64,000 nt of DNA from Chryseobacterium gotjawalense (GCF_030012525.1 NZ_CP124855.1:1-64000); one strand, 5' to 3'; positions 35,458 through 45,020 are shown, counted from the stretch's first letter. Numbers and translations: made by a program. Notes: generated by a model not told the origin, from the letters alone.

Positions 35458-36069
35458 ATGAAAAATCTTTACTTAATTAAAACACATTTTACAGTCTTCT
35501 TACTGTTAACTTCTTGCTGTGTAGTGTCTGCACAGATTGGTTTGTTGAGTAGAGACACCAAAATTCAGCAGATTCTTTATTTCAATCCTGAAGTTTTCCC
35601 TGATATTGAAGAAATAAAAGAACCCACTTATTCCGCTTTTTTCTCAGCACTGTCCGATCAGTTAAGTTCTTCTAAAAGTACCAAGTTGCTGCGGGTAGAT
35701 TATAATATTCCTTATGACGATGCAGAAACAAAGCTGATTAGTGAATTTTGTGAAAATAATAATGCCCAATATGCGGTAGTTCCGAAAGTGAAATATTTTA
35801 AAGTAGGATTTGGGAAATATGTTTTTTCTAATCAGGTGATTGTAAGCATGAAAATTTACAGTTCGACTGGTGAATTACTCGCAGAGACTTCCTATGATAC
35901 CTACAAAAAGAACGGTCGCCTCTTGGGTTCTGCAGAAAATTCCATAAAAATAGGAACCACCGGTGCCCTAAAAAATATCAATAAAATTCTTCGTAAAAAG
36001 TACCGTTCTACAGCGAACGCTTCGGTCCAATTCGATATTTTCCCGGAAAATCAGTTTTCTTATAATTAA
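35458..36069 (+). CDS. Secreted hypothetical protein
   Basis: I do not recognise this 203-residue protein. It starts with a signal peptide (LLLTSCCVVSAQIG); cleavage after VSA or lipidation of a Cys near 20 are both possible. The mature part alternates strands and helices, with NNAQYAVVPKVKYFKVGFGKYVFSNQ and a strand with SSTGELLAETSYDTY, which recalls small periplasmic domains that bind oligomer partners, but no family can be named. ATG 35458 was chosen over the in-frame start at 35425 because it gives a proper signal peptide and follows the promoter. Confidence 0.7.
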   Translation: MKNLYLIKTHFTVFLLLTSCCVVSAQIGLLSRDTKIQQILYFNPEVFPDIEEIKEPTYSAFFSALSDQLSSSKSTKLLRVDYNIPYDDAETKLISEFCENNNAQYAVVPKVKYFKVGFGKYVFSNQVIVSMKIYSSTGELLAETSYDTYKKNGRLLGSAENSIKIGTTGALKNINKILRKKYRSTANASVQFDIFPENQFSYN

Positions 36070-36559
36070 AAGTTTGGGTTTCCAACATTTTATTCGGAAA
36101 TTAAATTTGAACTAAATTTAATTTTATTTAAATTTTTAAATTACATACAAAAGGACAGAAAATCTCTTGTCTGGCTTCTACTTAGGACACAATTTCGGCT
36201 TTTGCAACTTGAAAAATAGTGGTTGAAAAAACCTTGAATCATTCTCTTTTTGAACATTAAAGTATTAAAAGGAGTAAGATTTCCTCTGAAAATTGATTTC
36301 CCAACTTTTTGGTCTTTTGGAATTCCAGAAAAGCCCTCCGTAATTTTTTCATCTTTTATCTTTGCTCTTTGCTCTTTGCTCTTTGCTCTTTTTTTTCTAA
36401 AATATTGATTAGCAATCCTATATCCGACACAAACGGATACAAACGATAGTAAGCGGTTCCGTACCGACTAATTTTTGAAAGCTTGTGAATCTTTGCAACA
36501 GAGATTCGGGAAAGACAGTGAGACCCGTTTCTAATGTTTAATTATAAAAATCTAATGCC
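36070..36559. other. 490-nt intergenic stretch with a heptamer tandem repeat
   Basis: No coding potential or RNA gene is recognised. It contains an AT-rich stretch (36100-36145), four tandem copies of TTTGCTC at 36361-36388 ending in a T-run, and a short direct repeat of ACAAACG(G/A)ATA about 36428-36448. The ssb gene follows. Confidence 0.45.
36361..36388. repeat. Four tandem TTTGCTC heptamers
   Basis: Four exact 7-nt units in a row followed by eight T. Such a tract is prone to slippage and may vary in copy number between strains. Confidence 0.9.
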
Positions 36560-36889
36560 ATGTCACTAAGAAACAAGATTACCCTAGTGGGTAGGACAGG
36601 AAAAGACGTAGAAATTGTACAATTTGAAAACGGAAAGTTGGCCAGAGTAAGTTTGGCAACTACCGATCATTACACCAATGCCATGGGTGAAAAAGTAGAA
36701 GAAACACAATGGCACAACCTGGTCTGTAGCGGAAAAACTGCAGATATTATGGAAAAATACGTCGAAAAAGGAAAGGAAATCGCCGTGGAAGGAAAGATCG
36801 TATATCGGAACTATGATGATAAAGAAGGCCAGAAACGCTACATTACGGAAGTTCGGGTTTTAGAACTTTTACTTCTGGGTAGTAGATAG
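36560..36889 (+). CDS. Short single-stranded DNA-binding protein
   Basis: A 109-residue OB-fold protein of the SSB family: NKITLVGRTGKDVEIVQFENGK, VSLATTDHYTN, QWHNLVCSGKTADIMEKYVEKGKEIAVEGKI and the end RYITEVRVLELLLLG. It stops right after the OB fold and lacks the disordered tail and acidic DDDIPF tip that recruit repair proteins, so it is probably a secondary SSB rather than the replication protein. A gene for an HRDC-domain protein follows 79 nt downstream, suggesting a joint role in DNA metabolism. Confidence 0.9.
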   Translation: MSLRNKITLVGRTGKDVEIVQFENGKLARVSLATTDHYTNAMGEKVEETQWHNLVCSGKTADIMEKYVEKGKEIAVEGKIVYRNYDDKEGQKRYITEVRVLELLLLGSR

Positions 36890-36968
36890 CAGGGATAAGC
36901 AAAGCTGACTGATCCATGAAATCAGGCTGGCTTTCCCTTTTGAAAATTAATATTAAAAACACAACACG

Positions 36969-37418
36969 ATGAAAATTCAAATATTTAAAATCAGATTATC
37001 AGATGAATTCATTTATAATGATCAAAAAAGGCTCGACCGTTTTCTTCAGCAAAACAACATTCTGAAGTACGAAACCGCTTTTGTAAAAGACGAAGAAAGT
37101 TATTGGTCTGTCGTTCTTTATTTCGAAGAATTGGAATTGCAGATCAATGAACCGAAATCTGAAAGATACAGTGTAGAAAAGGAAGTAGAGCTCTCCATAG
37201 ATGAAATAAAAATTCTCGACTCGCTCAAATTATGGCGGTCGGAAAAAGCAAAAGATCAAAAACTGCCGGTTTATTTTATCGCAACCAATAAAGAACTCTT
37301 CTCAATTGCGAAATACAAACCTGCCAAAAAAGAAGAGTTGCTAGACATCAAAGGTTTCGGTAAACATAAAATCGAAAACTACGGCCAAGAAATTATTGAG
37401 ATTTTAGAAACCGTTTAA
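36969..37418 (+). CDS. HRDC-domain protein
   Basis: The 149-residue protein has an HRDC nucleic-acid-binding domain at about 75-149: LKLWRSEKAKDQKLPVYFIATNKELFSIAKYKPAKKEELLDIKGFGKHKIENYGQEIIEIL in overlapping segments. HRDC domains usually sit at the C terminus of RecQ helicases and RNase D. Here it is fused only to an 80-residue N-terminal region (IRLSDEFIYNDQKRLDRFL), not to an enzyme. It lies directly after the ssb-like gene and is closed by a terminator. Confidence 0.88.
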   Translation: MKIQIFKIRLSDEFIYNDQKRLDRFLQQNNILKYETAFVKDEESYWSVVLYFEELELQINEPKSERYSVEKEVELSIDEIKILDSLKLWRSEKAKDQKLPVYFIATNKELFSIAKYKPAKKEELLDIKGFGKHKIENYGQEIIEILETV

Positions 37419-37442
37419 AAACCCAAACACTATATATTTTCA

Positions 37443-37472
37443 AAAACCGGAGAAATTTTCTTCGGTTTTTTT
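37443..37472 (+). terminator. Terminator of the ssb-HRDC unit
   Basis: AAAACCGGAGAA and TTCTTCGGTTTT pair over 12 bp with one G-T around ATT, followed by T residues. Confidence 0.8.
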
Positions 37473-37544
37473 GATTTGTAAATTCCTCAGATTTAAGACT
37501 CTTTTTTATGGTACTAAATCAGCAAGTTTTATTAAATTTATAAA

Positions 37545-38027
37545 ATGGAAACTATTATTAGAAAAATTCAGAAATCAGATAATGACGCTTTGGCAATAAT
37601 AATACGAAGTTGCTTTCATGATTTTGAGGTTCCTACACCGGGAACTGTTTATGAAGATGCAGCGACAGATCATTTATACGAGTTGTTTAGCAAAGAAAAC
37701 TCAGCATTGTTTGTCGCAGAATTAGACGGCAAATTATGCGGTTGTTGCGGGATTTTTCCTACGGTAGGTTTACCGGAAAAATGTGGTGAACTCGTTAAGT
37801 TTTATATCCATCAAGATTTTCGTGGAAAAGGGTTGGGCAAAAAATTAATGGAAAAAAGTATTGAGTTTGCAAAAAAATCGGGTTATCAATCCATTTATAT
37901 TGAAAGTTTACCCGAATTTTCTACCGCAGTTTCCATCTACGAAAAGCAGGGTTTTACTTACTTAGAAAAACCATTGGGCAATTCGGGACATAGCGGCTGC
38001 AACCTTTGGATGATCAAGCATTTTTAA
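37545..38027 (+). CDS. GNAT-family N-acetyltransferase
   Basis: A 160-residue acetyltransferase with the GNAT fold. The acetyl-CoA loop HQDFRGKGLGKKLMEKSIEFA fits the (Q/R)xxGx(G/A) signature near 90-105, preceded by the strand ELVKFYIH and followed by YQSIYIESLPEFSTAVSIYEKQGF. The substrate is unknown. It is a single gene. Confidence 0.9.
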   Translation: METIIRKIQKSDNDALAIIIRSCFHDFEVPTPGTVYEDAATDHLYELFSKENSALFVAELDGKLCGCCGIFPTVGLPEKCGELVKFYIHQDFRGKGLGKKLMEKSIEFAKKSGYQSIYIESLPEFSTAVSIYEKQGFTYLEKPLGNSGHSGCNLWMIKHF

Positions 38028-38048
38028 GGTTTTAGATTAATATTTCCG

Positions 38049-38056
38049 TATTTTTG
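38049..38056 (+). promoter_or_regulatory. -7 box upstream of hisS
   Basis: TATTTTTG matches TAnnTTTG exactly, 62 nt before the hisS start codon. Confidence 0.45.
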
Positions 38057-38118
38057 CAGACTGATGCAAGTATATTGCCAGCATAATTAATCATCACCTA
38101 TTATTCATTACGATACCT

Positions 38119-39468
38119 ATGAAGCCCAGTTTAGCCAAAGGAACCAGAGATTTTTCCGCCGAAGAAGTTTACCGGAGAAAGTTTATTATCAATGTTTTAC
38201 AAAAGAATTTTGAACTGTTTGGTTTTCAGCCTTTAGAAACACCGAGTTTCGAAAACCTTTCCACTCTAACCGGAAAATACGGCGAAGAAGGCGACCGTTT
38301 GATTTTCAAAATTCTGAATTCCGGTGACTATGCGTCGAAAACAAAAGATGAAGACTGGTCAGCTAAAAATTCTCAAAAATTAATTTCGCAAATTTCCGAA
38401 AAAGCATTGCGTTATGATTTAACGGTGCCCTTCGCCAGATATGTTGCCATGAATCATGGACAAATGACTTTTCCTTTTAAGCGGTACCAGATTCAACCGG
38501 TTTGGCGCGCAGACCGTCCGCAGAAAGGGCGCTTCCGCGAATTTTACCAGTGTGATGCTGATGTGGTGGGAAGCGTGAGTTTATGGCAGGAAATAGAGTT
38601 GGTTCAACTGTATTTAAAGTCATTTGCTGAACTTAAAGTGAATGTTGTTCTTCATTTGAACAACCGAAAAATTCTTTCTGGTCTGGCAGAATTTGCCGGG
38701 ATTTCAGATCAGTTGATCGACTTTACGGTGGCGCTCGACAAACTCGATAAAATTGGAAAAGAGGGAGTTGTTAAAGAGCTTTTAGAAAAAAACATCAGTC
38801 AGGACTCTATCGATAAACTTGATTTTCTTTTTAATCAAAGTGAAAAAGCACTGGAGAATTTAGCACAGTTAAAAGAGAAATTTCAAGGAAATGAAATCGG
38901 AACGGCTGGAGTAGAAGAGTTAGAATTTGTATTGACGAAATCTTTTGAATTGGGGATTTCTGAAGAAAGTCTAAAATTTGATATTACTTTAGCACGTGGA
39001 CTCGATTATTATACCGGCGCAATTTTCGAAGTAAAAGCGACTGATGTTGCGATGGGATCCATCGGCGGGGGCGGCAGATATGATAATTTAACCGAAGTTT
39101 TCGGTGTGAAAAACATTCCCGGAATTGGGATTTCTTTCGGTCTCGACCGAATTTATCTGGTCATGGAAGAACTTGGTTTATTTCCCGAGGATTCTGTAAA
39201 CGTGGTACAATATCTTTTTGCCAACTACGGCGAAAACGAATCTTTAGCAGCCATGAAAGTAATTGGTCAACTTCGGACAAAAGGGATTTCTGCAGAATTA
39301 TATCCGGAATCTGCAAAACTGAAAAAACAATTTACTTACGCTGAAAAAAAGGGAATTCCCAACTTGGTTTTCTACGGAGAACAGGAAATTTCAGACGGCA
39401 AAATAACCATTAAGAATTTGAAAACGGGTGAACAGATTATTCAGATGGTAGAAGAATTTTTAGATTAA
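38119..39468 (+). CDS. hisS: Histidyl-tRNA synthetase
   Basis: A class II synthetase charging tRNA-His. The 449-residue protein has the opening [19 protein letters not shown], motif 2 [19 protein letters not shown] (about 127-145), the histidine-binding [15 protein letters not shown] (about 291-305), motif 3 [14 protein letters not shown] and a C-terminal anticodon-binding domain (about 355-449). A perfect palindrome lies directly after the stop codon. Confidence 0.98.
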   Translation: MKPSLAKGTRDFSAEEVYRRKFIINVLQKNFELFGFQPLETPSFENLSTLTGKYGEEGDRLIFKILNSGDYASKTKDEDWSAKNSQKLISQISEKALRYDLTVPFARYVAMNHGQMTFPFKRYQIQPVWRADRPQKGRFREFYQCDADVVGSVSLWQEIELVQLYLKSFAELKVNVVLHLNNRKILSGLAEFAGISDQLIDFTVALDKLDKIGKEGVVKELLEKNISQDSIDKLDFLFNQSEKALENLAQLKEKFQGNEIGTAGVEELEFVLTKSFELGISEESLKFDITLARGLDYYTGAIFEVKATDVAMGSIGGGGRYDNLTEVFGVKNIPGIGISFGLDRIYLVMEELGLFPEDSVNVVQYLFANYGENESLAAMKVIGQLRTKGISAELYPESAKLKKQFTYAEKKGIPNLVFYGEQEISDGKITIKNLKTGEQIIQMVEEFLD

Positions 39469-39474
39469 ACAAAT

Positions 39475-39511
39475 GTAACCGTGACAAGATTCAGAATCTT
39501 GTCACGGTTAC
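39475..39511. repeat. Perfect 17-bp palindrome after hisS
   Basis: GTAACCGTGACAAGATT and AATCTTGTCACGGTTAC are perfect arms around CAG. No T-run follows, so it resembles a REP-type palindrome more than a standard terminator, although it could still stop or protect the hisS transcript. Confidence 0.75.
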
Positions 39512-39530
39512 AGAATTAATAACTCAAAAA

Positions 39531-39947
39531 ATGTGGTGGATCTACGCCTTACTTTCTGCCTTATTTGCAGCAGCGACAGCGATTTTTGCTAAAGTCGGTG
39601 TAGAAAATGTAAACTCTAATCTGGCGACTGCTATTCGGACAGTCGTTGTTTTAATCATGATTTGGATGATCGTTTTCTTCCGAAATGAATATAAAGCGCT
39701 CGGAGAACTTTCGTCACGAAACTGGATTTTCCTCATCATATCGGGATTTGCAACCGGTTTTTCCTGGATTTTTTATTTTAAAGCTTTGCAAATGGGCGAA
39801 GTCTCAAAAGTAGCCGGAATTGATAAACTCAGTTTGGCGTTGACTATAATTTTTGCCATCATATTTTTAGGCGAAACATTAACGTGGAAAACAGCAGTCG
39901 GCGCTTCTTTAATTATCGCTGGAACTTTATTTTTAATCTGGAAATAA
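39531..39947 (+). CDS. EamA-domain (DMT superfamily) membrane protein
   Basis: The 138-residue protein contains a single EamA domain with about five transmembrane helices: WWIYALLSALFAAATAIFAKVG, VVLIMIWMIVFF, WIFLIISGFATGFSWIFYF, the conserved ALQMGEVSKVAGIDKLSL, and a last helix ending LIIAGTLFLIW. Single-domain members work as dimers and export or import small metabolites. Its stop codon overlaps the start of the next gene by one base (TAATG). Confidence 0.88.
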   Translation: MWWIYALLSALFAAATAIFAKVGVENVNSNLATAIRTVVVLIMIWMIVFFRNEYKALGELSSRNWIFLIISGFATGFSWIFYFKALQMGEVSKVAGIDKLSLALTIIFAIIFLGETLTWKTAVGASLIIAGTLFLIWK

Positions 39948-40738
39948 TGGAAAATTATCTCGATATCAATCGTAAATTATGGAATGCAAAAGTAGATTCG
40001 CATTTAAAATCTGATTTCTATTTCGTAGATGAGTTTGTAAAAGGACGAACTTCTTTAAACTCCATTGAACTGGAGCTTTTAGGCGAGATCAAAGACAAAA
40101 ACATTCTTCATCTGCAATGTCATTTCGGACAGGATTCTATTTCACTTTCCCGTTTAGGAGCAAAAGTTACGGGAATCGATCTGTCGGATAAATCTATTGA
40201 CGCAGCAAAAAAATTGGCGGAGCAATGCGCAACAGATACGCAGTTTTTAGTTTCAGATGTATATGATTTGCCAAATGTTTTACATCAAAAATTTGATATT
40301 GTTTATGCGACTTATGGCACAATTGGTTGGCTTCCCGATTTGCAAAAATGGGCCGAAGTGATTTCTAATTTTCTAAAACCTGGGGGTAAATTGATCTTCG
40401 TAGAATTTCATCCCGTGGTTTGGATGTATGATGACGACTTCACTTTTGTCAAACACAGTTATTTTAATAATGAACAGATTATTGAAACCAATCAGGGAAC
40501 ATATGCCGATCCAGCTGCCGAGTTGATGAACGAAGAAGTGAGTTGGAATCATTCCCTTTCAGAAGTTTTAACCAGTTTATCAGGTGAGGATCTCATTCTG
40601 CAAAGCTTTCAGGAATACAATTGGTCTCCATATCCGTGTTTCCGTCATATTGAGGAAGTAGAAAAAGGAAAATATCAAATCCCACAATTTGGAAATAGAA
40701 TTCCTCTCGTATATTCACTTGTTGCCGAAAAAAAATAA
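39947..40738 (+). CDS. Class I SAM-dependent methyltransferase
   Basis: A 263-residue soluble methyltransferase. Motif I is modified: NILHLQCHFGQDSISLSRLGAKVTGIDLSD in overlapping segments, with LQCHFGQD replacing the usual DxGxGxG. This is typical of the flavobacterial branch of these enzymes. The acidic end of strand 2 is GIDLSD. ATG 39947 overlaps the EamA stop, so the pair is translationally coupled; an earlier in-frame start at 39884 would lie inside the EamA gene. The substrate is unknown. Confidence 0.88.
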   Translation: MENYLDINRKLWNAKVDSHLKSDFYFVDEFVKGRTSLNSIELELLGEIKDKNILHLQCHFGQDSISLSRLGAKVTGIDLSDKSIDAAKKLAEQCATDTQFLVSDVYDLPNVLHQKFDIVYATYGTIGWLPDLQKWAEVISNFLKPGGKLIFVEFHPVVWMYDDDFTFVKHSYFNNEQIIETNQGTYADPAAELMNEEVSWNHSLSEVLTSLSGEDLILQSFQEYNWSPYPCFRHIEEVEKGKYQIPQFGNRIPLVYSLVAEKK

Positions 40739-40821
40739 ATACAGAAATGTTGCTTTTAAATCGCAAAAATTTGTATCATTGCAAATCCGAAATTTACTTT
40801 GTAAAATTTGGATTTTAAAAT

Positions 40822-40895
40822 GGGGGATTAGCTCATCTGGCTAGAGCGTTTGACTGGCAGTCAAGAGGTGGTCGGTTCGATCCCGATATCCTCCA
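40822..40895 (+). tRNA. tRNA-Ala (anticodon GGC)
   Basis: A 74-nt cloverleaf can be drawn: acceptor GGGGGAT/ATCCTCC, D arm GCTC/GAGC, anticodon stem with loop CTGGCAG (anticodon GGC), T arm GTCGG/CCGAT with loop TTCGATC. The acceptor has the G3-U70 pair that identifies alanine tRNAs. A discriminator A is followed by CA rather than an encoded CCA. Confidence 0.97.
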
Positions 40896-40898
40896 CAA

Positions 40899-40933
40899 AA
40901 AAACCGTTTCACTTGTAAGTGAAACGGTTTTTT
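40899..40933 (+). terminator. Terminator after tRNA-Ala
   Basis: AAAACCGTTTCACTT and AAGTGAAACGGTTTT are perfect 15-nt arms around GT, followed by further T residues, 4 nt from the mature tRNA end. Confidence 0.9.
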
Positions 40934-40952
40934 GTTTTATAATGTGATCAGC

Positions 40953-41215
40953 TCAAGCCCGTAATTTTTTCATTGTTTTCGATATGGGTTCCTTTGCTGA
41001 AGCAATACTTGGTAAATAATCATAACCGTCACTACCATCAGTTTTGATTTTTTTATCTTTTCTTCATCGATGTATTTTAAAGGGATTTTAGCTTAAAGTT
41101 TTCCATAGTATTCCAAACCGTCGCGGTGGGTTTCCGGTTCTTTTCCGGCAATATTTTTGATGTGATGCAGTTCTGTGGATCCTGCAATTTTTAAATCGGT
41201 GGGAACAATCATCAT
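40953..41215 (-). pseudogene. Decayed gene of unknown family
   Basis: On the minus strand, an ATG at 41215 opens MMIVPTDLKIAGSTELHHIK and continues to a TAA at 41093-41095. The same frame goes on with AKIPLKYIDEEK. After a run of seven A at about 41050, the +1 frame continues KTDGSDGYDYLPSIASAKEP to a TGA at 40953. The protein-like composition across one stop and one homopolymer frameshift suggests a recently broken gene. The family is not recognised. A shorter intact 40-residue ORF is the alternative. Confidence 0.45.
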
Positions 41216-41340
41216 CACGTATTTTTAATTCAATCAAATGGGAGTGGAAATCAATTTTTAAATTAATTTTTTGAGGGTGCTTTAATTCTAAATTAAAATT
41301 CAGCTTTGAATTCTTAACTTATTATCCTATAAAAATTCCG

Positions 41341-41348
41341 TATTTTTG
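41341..41348 (+). promoter_or_regulatory. -7 box upstream of uvrA
   Basis: TATTTTTG matches TAnnTTTG exactly, 34 nt before the uvrA start codon. No TTG lies at the 20-nt spacing. Confidence 0.5.
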
Positions 41349-41382
41349 CCAATCCTGAAAATTCAAATTTCGAGGTTTAAAA

Positions 41383-44217
41383 ATGAAAGATCCTAAAGAA
41401 TATATAGAAGTTTACGGTGCCCGTGAACATAATTTAAAAAACATCGATGTTAAAATTCCGCGCAATGAACTGGTCGTAATCACCGGGCTTTCAGGAAGTG
41501 GGAAATCATCCTTGGCTTTTGATACGATTTTTGCGGAAGGTCAGCGAAGATATATCGAAACTTTTTCGGCGTATGCCAGACAATTTCTCGGCGGTCTGGA
41601 AAGACCGGATGTTGATAAAATCGACGGACTTTCTCCCGTGATCGCCATTGAACAGAAAACAACGAATAAAAATCCGCGTTCTACCGTAGGAACCGTAACG
41701 GAACTGTATGACTTTTTGCGTCTGCTTTTTGCCAGAGTTTCAGATGCGTATTCTTTAACGACCGGGCAAAGATTGGTAAGTTACACCGAGGAACAGATTT
41801 TAGAGGCCATTAAAAATAATTATAAAGGGGAGAAAGTAATGTTGCTTGCTCCGGCAGTTCGTTCCCGAAAAGGGCATTACCACGAACTTTTTGTGCAGAT
41901 GGCTAAGAAAGGATATGGCCAGGCAAGAATTGATGGCGAGATTCTGGATATTGAATATGATCTAAAGCTCGACCGTTATAAAACCCACGATATCGATATT
42001 GTGATTGACCGTTGGATTATCGGGGAGAATGCGTCTGAAACCAGAATGGAACAATCATTAAAAACTGCTTTGCACATGGGTGAAGGAGTGATTGGGATTC
42101 AAAAATTAGCAAGTGAAAATATAGAATATTTCTCTAAAAATTTAATGGATGCCGACACCGGACATTCATTGTCTTTGCCGGAACCGAATACCTTTTCGTT
42201 TAACTCGCCGAAAGGAAGTTGTCCTTATTGCAAAGGGTTAGGCATGGTGAAGAAAGTGAATACCGATTATTTTGTCGAAAATCCGAAACTTTCTATCAAC
42301 CAGGGTGGTTTACTCCCGTTAGAAGACATTAAATCCAACAAATGGATTCTGGGTCAGATTAAAAATATCTTAGAGATTTTTGGTCTTTCTATGGCCACGC
42401 CGATCAAGGATATTCCGAAAGAAGCCCTGGATTACATCTACAACGGTTGCCACAAAGAAATCAATAAAGATTTAAAACTTGCGGGAATTAATAAGAAAAT
42501 CAAAGTCAATTTTGACGGTTTAATTTCCTTGATTAATGAAATGATTGATGACAAAGAAAGCTACGATGCTACTTTGTTAGAACGCCATTTCACCACAGAA
42601 GAGGTTTGTCCGGACTGTAATGGAGCCCGTTTGCAGGCGTCCAGTTTAAGTTTTAAAATCGATGGGAAAAATATCGCAGAAATTAATGCTTTATCGCTTC
42701 TTGATTTAAAGGAATGGTTGATTCAGGTTGAAGATAAGTTCAGCAAAAACAATAAAATCATCGCTCACGAAATTCTAAAAGAAATCAAAACCAGACTTCA
42801 GTTTCTGCTAGATGTCGGTTTGGATTATCTGAGTTTGAGCAGAAGTTCCAGAACACTTTCCGGTGGGGAATCTCAGAGGATTCGCTTGGCAACACAAATC
42901 GGTTCGCAATTGGTTAATGTGCTTTATATTTTAGATGAACCGTCGATTGGTTTGCACCAAAGAGATAACGAAAGACTGATCGCATCTTTGAAAAATTTAC
43001 GCGACATTGGGAATTCTGTAATCGTTGTTGAACACGACAAAGATATGATTATGGAAGCCGATGAGGTTTTGGATATTGGCCCGCGTGCAGGGAAATTCGG
43101 TGGTGAAGTTCTTTGGCAGGGAAAACCGAAAGATTTATTAAATGCCGATACCATCACCGCGGATTATCTGACCGGAAAACGCAAAATAGAAGTTCCGGAA
43201 GTTCGCAGAGAAGGAAACGGAAAAACACTAACTTTAAAAGGTGCGACTGGAAATAATCTGAAGAATGTCAATTTAGAAATTCCACTTGGGAAACTCGTTG
43301 TAGTGACAGGGATTTCAGGAAGTGGAAAATCTTCTTTAATTAATGGGACTTTGTACCCAATTTTAAATCAGCATTTTTACAGAGCCGTAAAAGAACCTTT
43401 ACCCTATAAAAAATTTGAAGGAATTGACAACATCGACAAAATAGTTGATGTGGATCAAACACCGATTGGCAGAACGCCGCGGTCCAATCCCGCAACTTAT
43501 ACCGGCATGTTTACCGATATCAGGAATCTTTTTGCTGAACTTCCGGAGTCTAAAATCCGTGGTTACAAAGCAGGACGGTTCTCCTTTAATGTAAAAGGCG
43601 GGCGTTGTGAAACCTGTCAGGGTGGAGGTTTGAAAGTGATTGAAATGAATTTCCTGCCTGATGTGTACGTTCATTGCGAAACCTGTAATGGCAAACGTTT
43701 TAACCGCGAAACTTTAGAAGTCCGTTACAAAGGAAAATCCATTTCTGATGTGTTGGAAATGACCATCGATGAAGCTACAGAATTCTTCCAGCCGATTCCT
43801 AAGATCTTTTCAAAAGTAAAAACCATGCAGGATGTTGGTTTGGGATATATCACGCTGGGACAGCAATCCACAACTTTGAGTGGAGGAGAAGCGCAACGAA
43901 TTAAACTCGCCACAGAATTATCAAAAAGACAAACCGGAAATACTTTGTATATTCTGGATGAACCAACAACCGGATTGCATTTCGAAGATGTAAAAGTGTT
44001 GATGGACGCCATCAATAAATTGGTCGAACTGGGGAATTCGTTTATTATCATTGAACATAATTTAGATGTAATTAAATTGGCAGATCATATCATCGACATC
44101 GGTCCGGAAGGTGGTTACCGCGGTGGAGAAATCATTGCCAAAGGAACTCCCGAAGAAGTCGCCAAATCAAAAAAATCTTTGACTGCGAAATTCTTAAAAA
44201 GAGAATTAAACAGTTAA
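41383..44217 (+). CDS. uvrA: UvrABC system protein A
   Basis: UvrA recognises bulky DNA lesions in nucleotide excision repair. The 944-residue protein has two ABC ATPase modules with Walker [15 protein letters not shown] (about 35) and [14 protein letters not shown] (about 645), signature motifs [12 protein letters not shown] and [12 protein letters not shown], and zinc-binding cysteine pairs [20 protein letters not shown] and CETCNGKR. The end [19 protein letters not shown] is typical. Length is as in E. coli. A terminator follows. Confidence 0.98.
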   Translation: MKDPKEYIEVYGAREHNLKNIDVKIPRNELVVITGLSGSGKSSLAFDTIFAEGQRRYIETFSAYARQFLGGLERPDVDKIDGLSPVIAIEQKTTNKNPRSTVGTVTELYDFLRLLFARVSDAYSLTTGQRLVSYTEEQILEAIKNNYKGEKVMLLAPAVRSRKGHYHELFVQMAKKGYGQARIDGEILDIEYDLKLDRYKTHDIDIVIDRWIIGENASETRMEQSLKTALHMGEGVIGIQKLASENIEYFSKNLMDADTGHSLSLPEPNTFSFNSPKGSCPYCKGLGMVKKVNTDYFVENPKLSINQGGLLPLEDIKSNKWILGQIKNILEIFGLSMATPIKDIPKEALDYIYNGCHKEINKDLKLAGINKKIKVNFDGLISLINEMIDDKESYDATLLERHFTTEEVCPDCNGARLQASSLSFKIDGKNIAEINALSLLDLKEWLIQVEDKFSKNNKIIAHEILKEIKTRLQFLLDVGLDYLSLSRSSRTLSGGESQRIRLATQIGSQLVNVLYILDEPSIGLHQRDNERLIASLKNLRDIGNSVIVVEHDKDMIMEADEVLDIGPRAGKFGGEVLWQGKPKDLLNADTITADYLTGKRKIEVPEVRREGNGKTLTLKGATGNNLKNVNLEIPLGKLVVVTGISGSGKSSLINGTLYPILNQHFYRAVKEPLPYKKFEGIDNIDKIVDVDQTPIGRTPRSNPATYTGMFTDIRNLFAELPESKIRGYKAGRFSFNVKGGRCETCQGGGLKVIEMNFLPDVYVHCETCNGKRFNRETLEVRYKGKSISDVLEMTIDEATEFFQPIPKIFSKVKTMQDVGLGYITLGQQSTTLSGGEAQRIKLATELSKRQTGNTLYILDEPTTGLHFEDVKVLMDAINKLVELGNSFIIIEHNLDVIKLADHIIDIGPEGGYRGGEIIAKGTPEEVAKSKKSLTAKFLKRELNS

Positions 44218-44236
44218 AGTAATTATTTTAAAAATC

Positions 44237-44265
44237 AAAAACCGAATGTGATGTTCGGTTTTTTT
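44237..44265 (+). terminator. Terminator of uvrA
   Basis: AAAAACCGAA and TTCGGTTTTT form a 10-bp stem around a 7-nt loop and are followed by T residues, 20 nt after the uvrA stop. Confidence 0.8.
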
Positions 44266-44301
44266 ATTTTCTTTTACTTTGTATTATAAAAATAGGAAAT
44301 A

Positions 44302-44820
44302 ATGAATCCATTTCTTGATGTCGCTTTACGGAGTCTCGCAGTCTATCTTTTTATGTTTGCCGCAATCCGGGTTTTTGGCAAGAATCAACTTTCGCAGTTA
44401 AATGCGGGTGATATTGTGTTGCTTCTTTTGATTTCCAATGCCGTGCAGAATGCGATGGTGGGTTCTAATGTAAGTTTAGAAGGAGGTTTGGTTGCGGCAC
44501 TGGTCTTATTTGTAGCCAATTTTATCGTTAAAAAAATAATTTTCACTAATCCGAAAATTAAAAGTTTCGTAGAATCTGATCCTATCATTTTAATCAAAGA
44601 CGGCGTTGTGGATAATGTAAAAATGAAAGAACAGGAAGTTAGTTTTGATGAACTGGAAGAAGCGGTCAGAGAGCATGGCGTTGAAAAAATCGTCGATGTG
44701 AAACTGGCAGTTTTGGAAGTTGACGGCAATATCAGTGTAATTTCAATCGACAAAGAAACCGGTTCCATCAAATTTTCACGCCGCCGTAGAAAGTTCCCCA
44801 GAAAAAGCCATAAGTTTTAA
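44302..44820 (+). CDS. DUF421 (YetF-like) membrane protein
   Basis: The 172-residue protein has N-terminal transmembrane helices (ALRSLAVYLFMFAAIRVFGK, DIVLLLLISNAVQNAMVG, LVAALVLFVANFIVKKIIF) and a cytoplasmic YetF-type domain with DPIILIKDGVVD and the EEAVREHGVEKIVDVKLAVLE pattern. It is shorter than Bacillus YetF, containing one helix set and one soluble domain. In Bacillus relatives this family affects spore coat or stress; here the role is unknown. Confidence 0.88.
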   Translation: MNPFLDVALRSLAVYLFMFAAIRVFGKNQLSQLNAGDIVLLLLISNAVQNAMVGSNVSLEGGLVAALVLFVANFIVKKIIFTNPKIKSFVESDPIILIKDGVVDNVKMKEQEVSFDELEEAVREHGVEKIVDVKLAVLEVDGNISVISIDKETGSIKFSRRRRKFPRKSHKF

Positions 44821-44821
44821 G

Positions 44822-45020
44822 GAACTGTCTCAAAATATAAATCTTTAAACCATAAAGTGACAAAAAATAAAAGTGGAGAATAGGATTTCTATAAGAATAC
44901 AAAATGGGAATGCAAGAATCAATTCCACTTTTGCATTACTGATTTTTCGAATCGCTCTTTCGATTCTTTTACGGAAAAAAAATAAATAGGCTCTTATCAG
45001 AAATTATAACTTAGAAAACA
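44822..45020. other. Intergenic region with inverted repeats
   Basis: AAAAGTGGA near 44870 pairs with TCCACTTTT near 44926, and GAATCG pairs with CGATTC near 44948-44966. The right part carries AATAGGCTCTTA, similar to AACAGGCTCTTA at the right end of the MITE-like element at 34.9 kb. No coding sequence is seen. Confidence 0.4.

Noticed and set aside
36361-36388. CRISPR-like array
   Set aside because: The repeats are 7 nt, directly tandem, and have no spacers.
44385-44771. 128-codon minus-strand frame over the DUF421 gene
   Set aside because: Serine/threonine-rich composition typical of antisense frames; the plus-strand gene explains the region.
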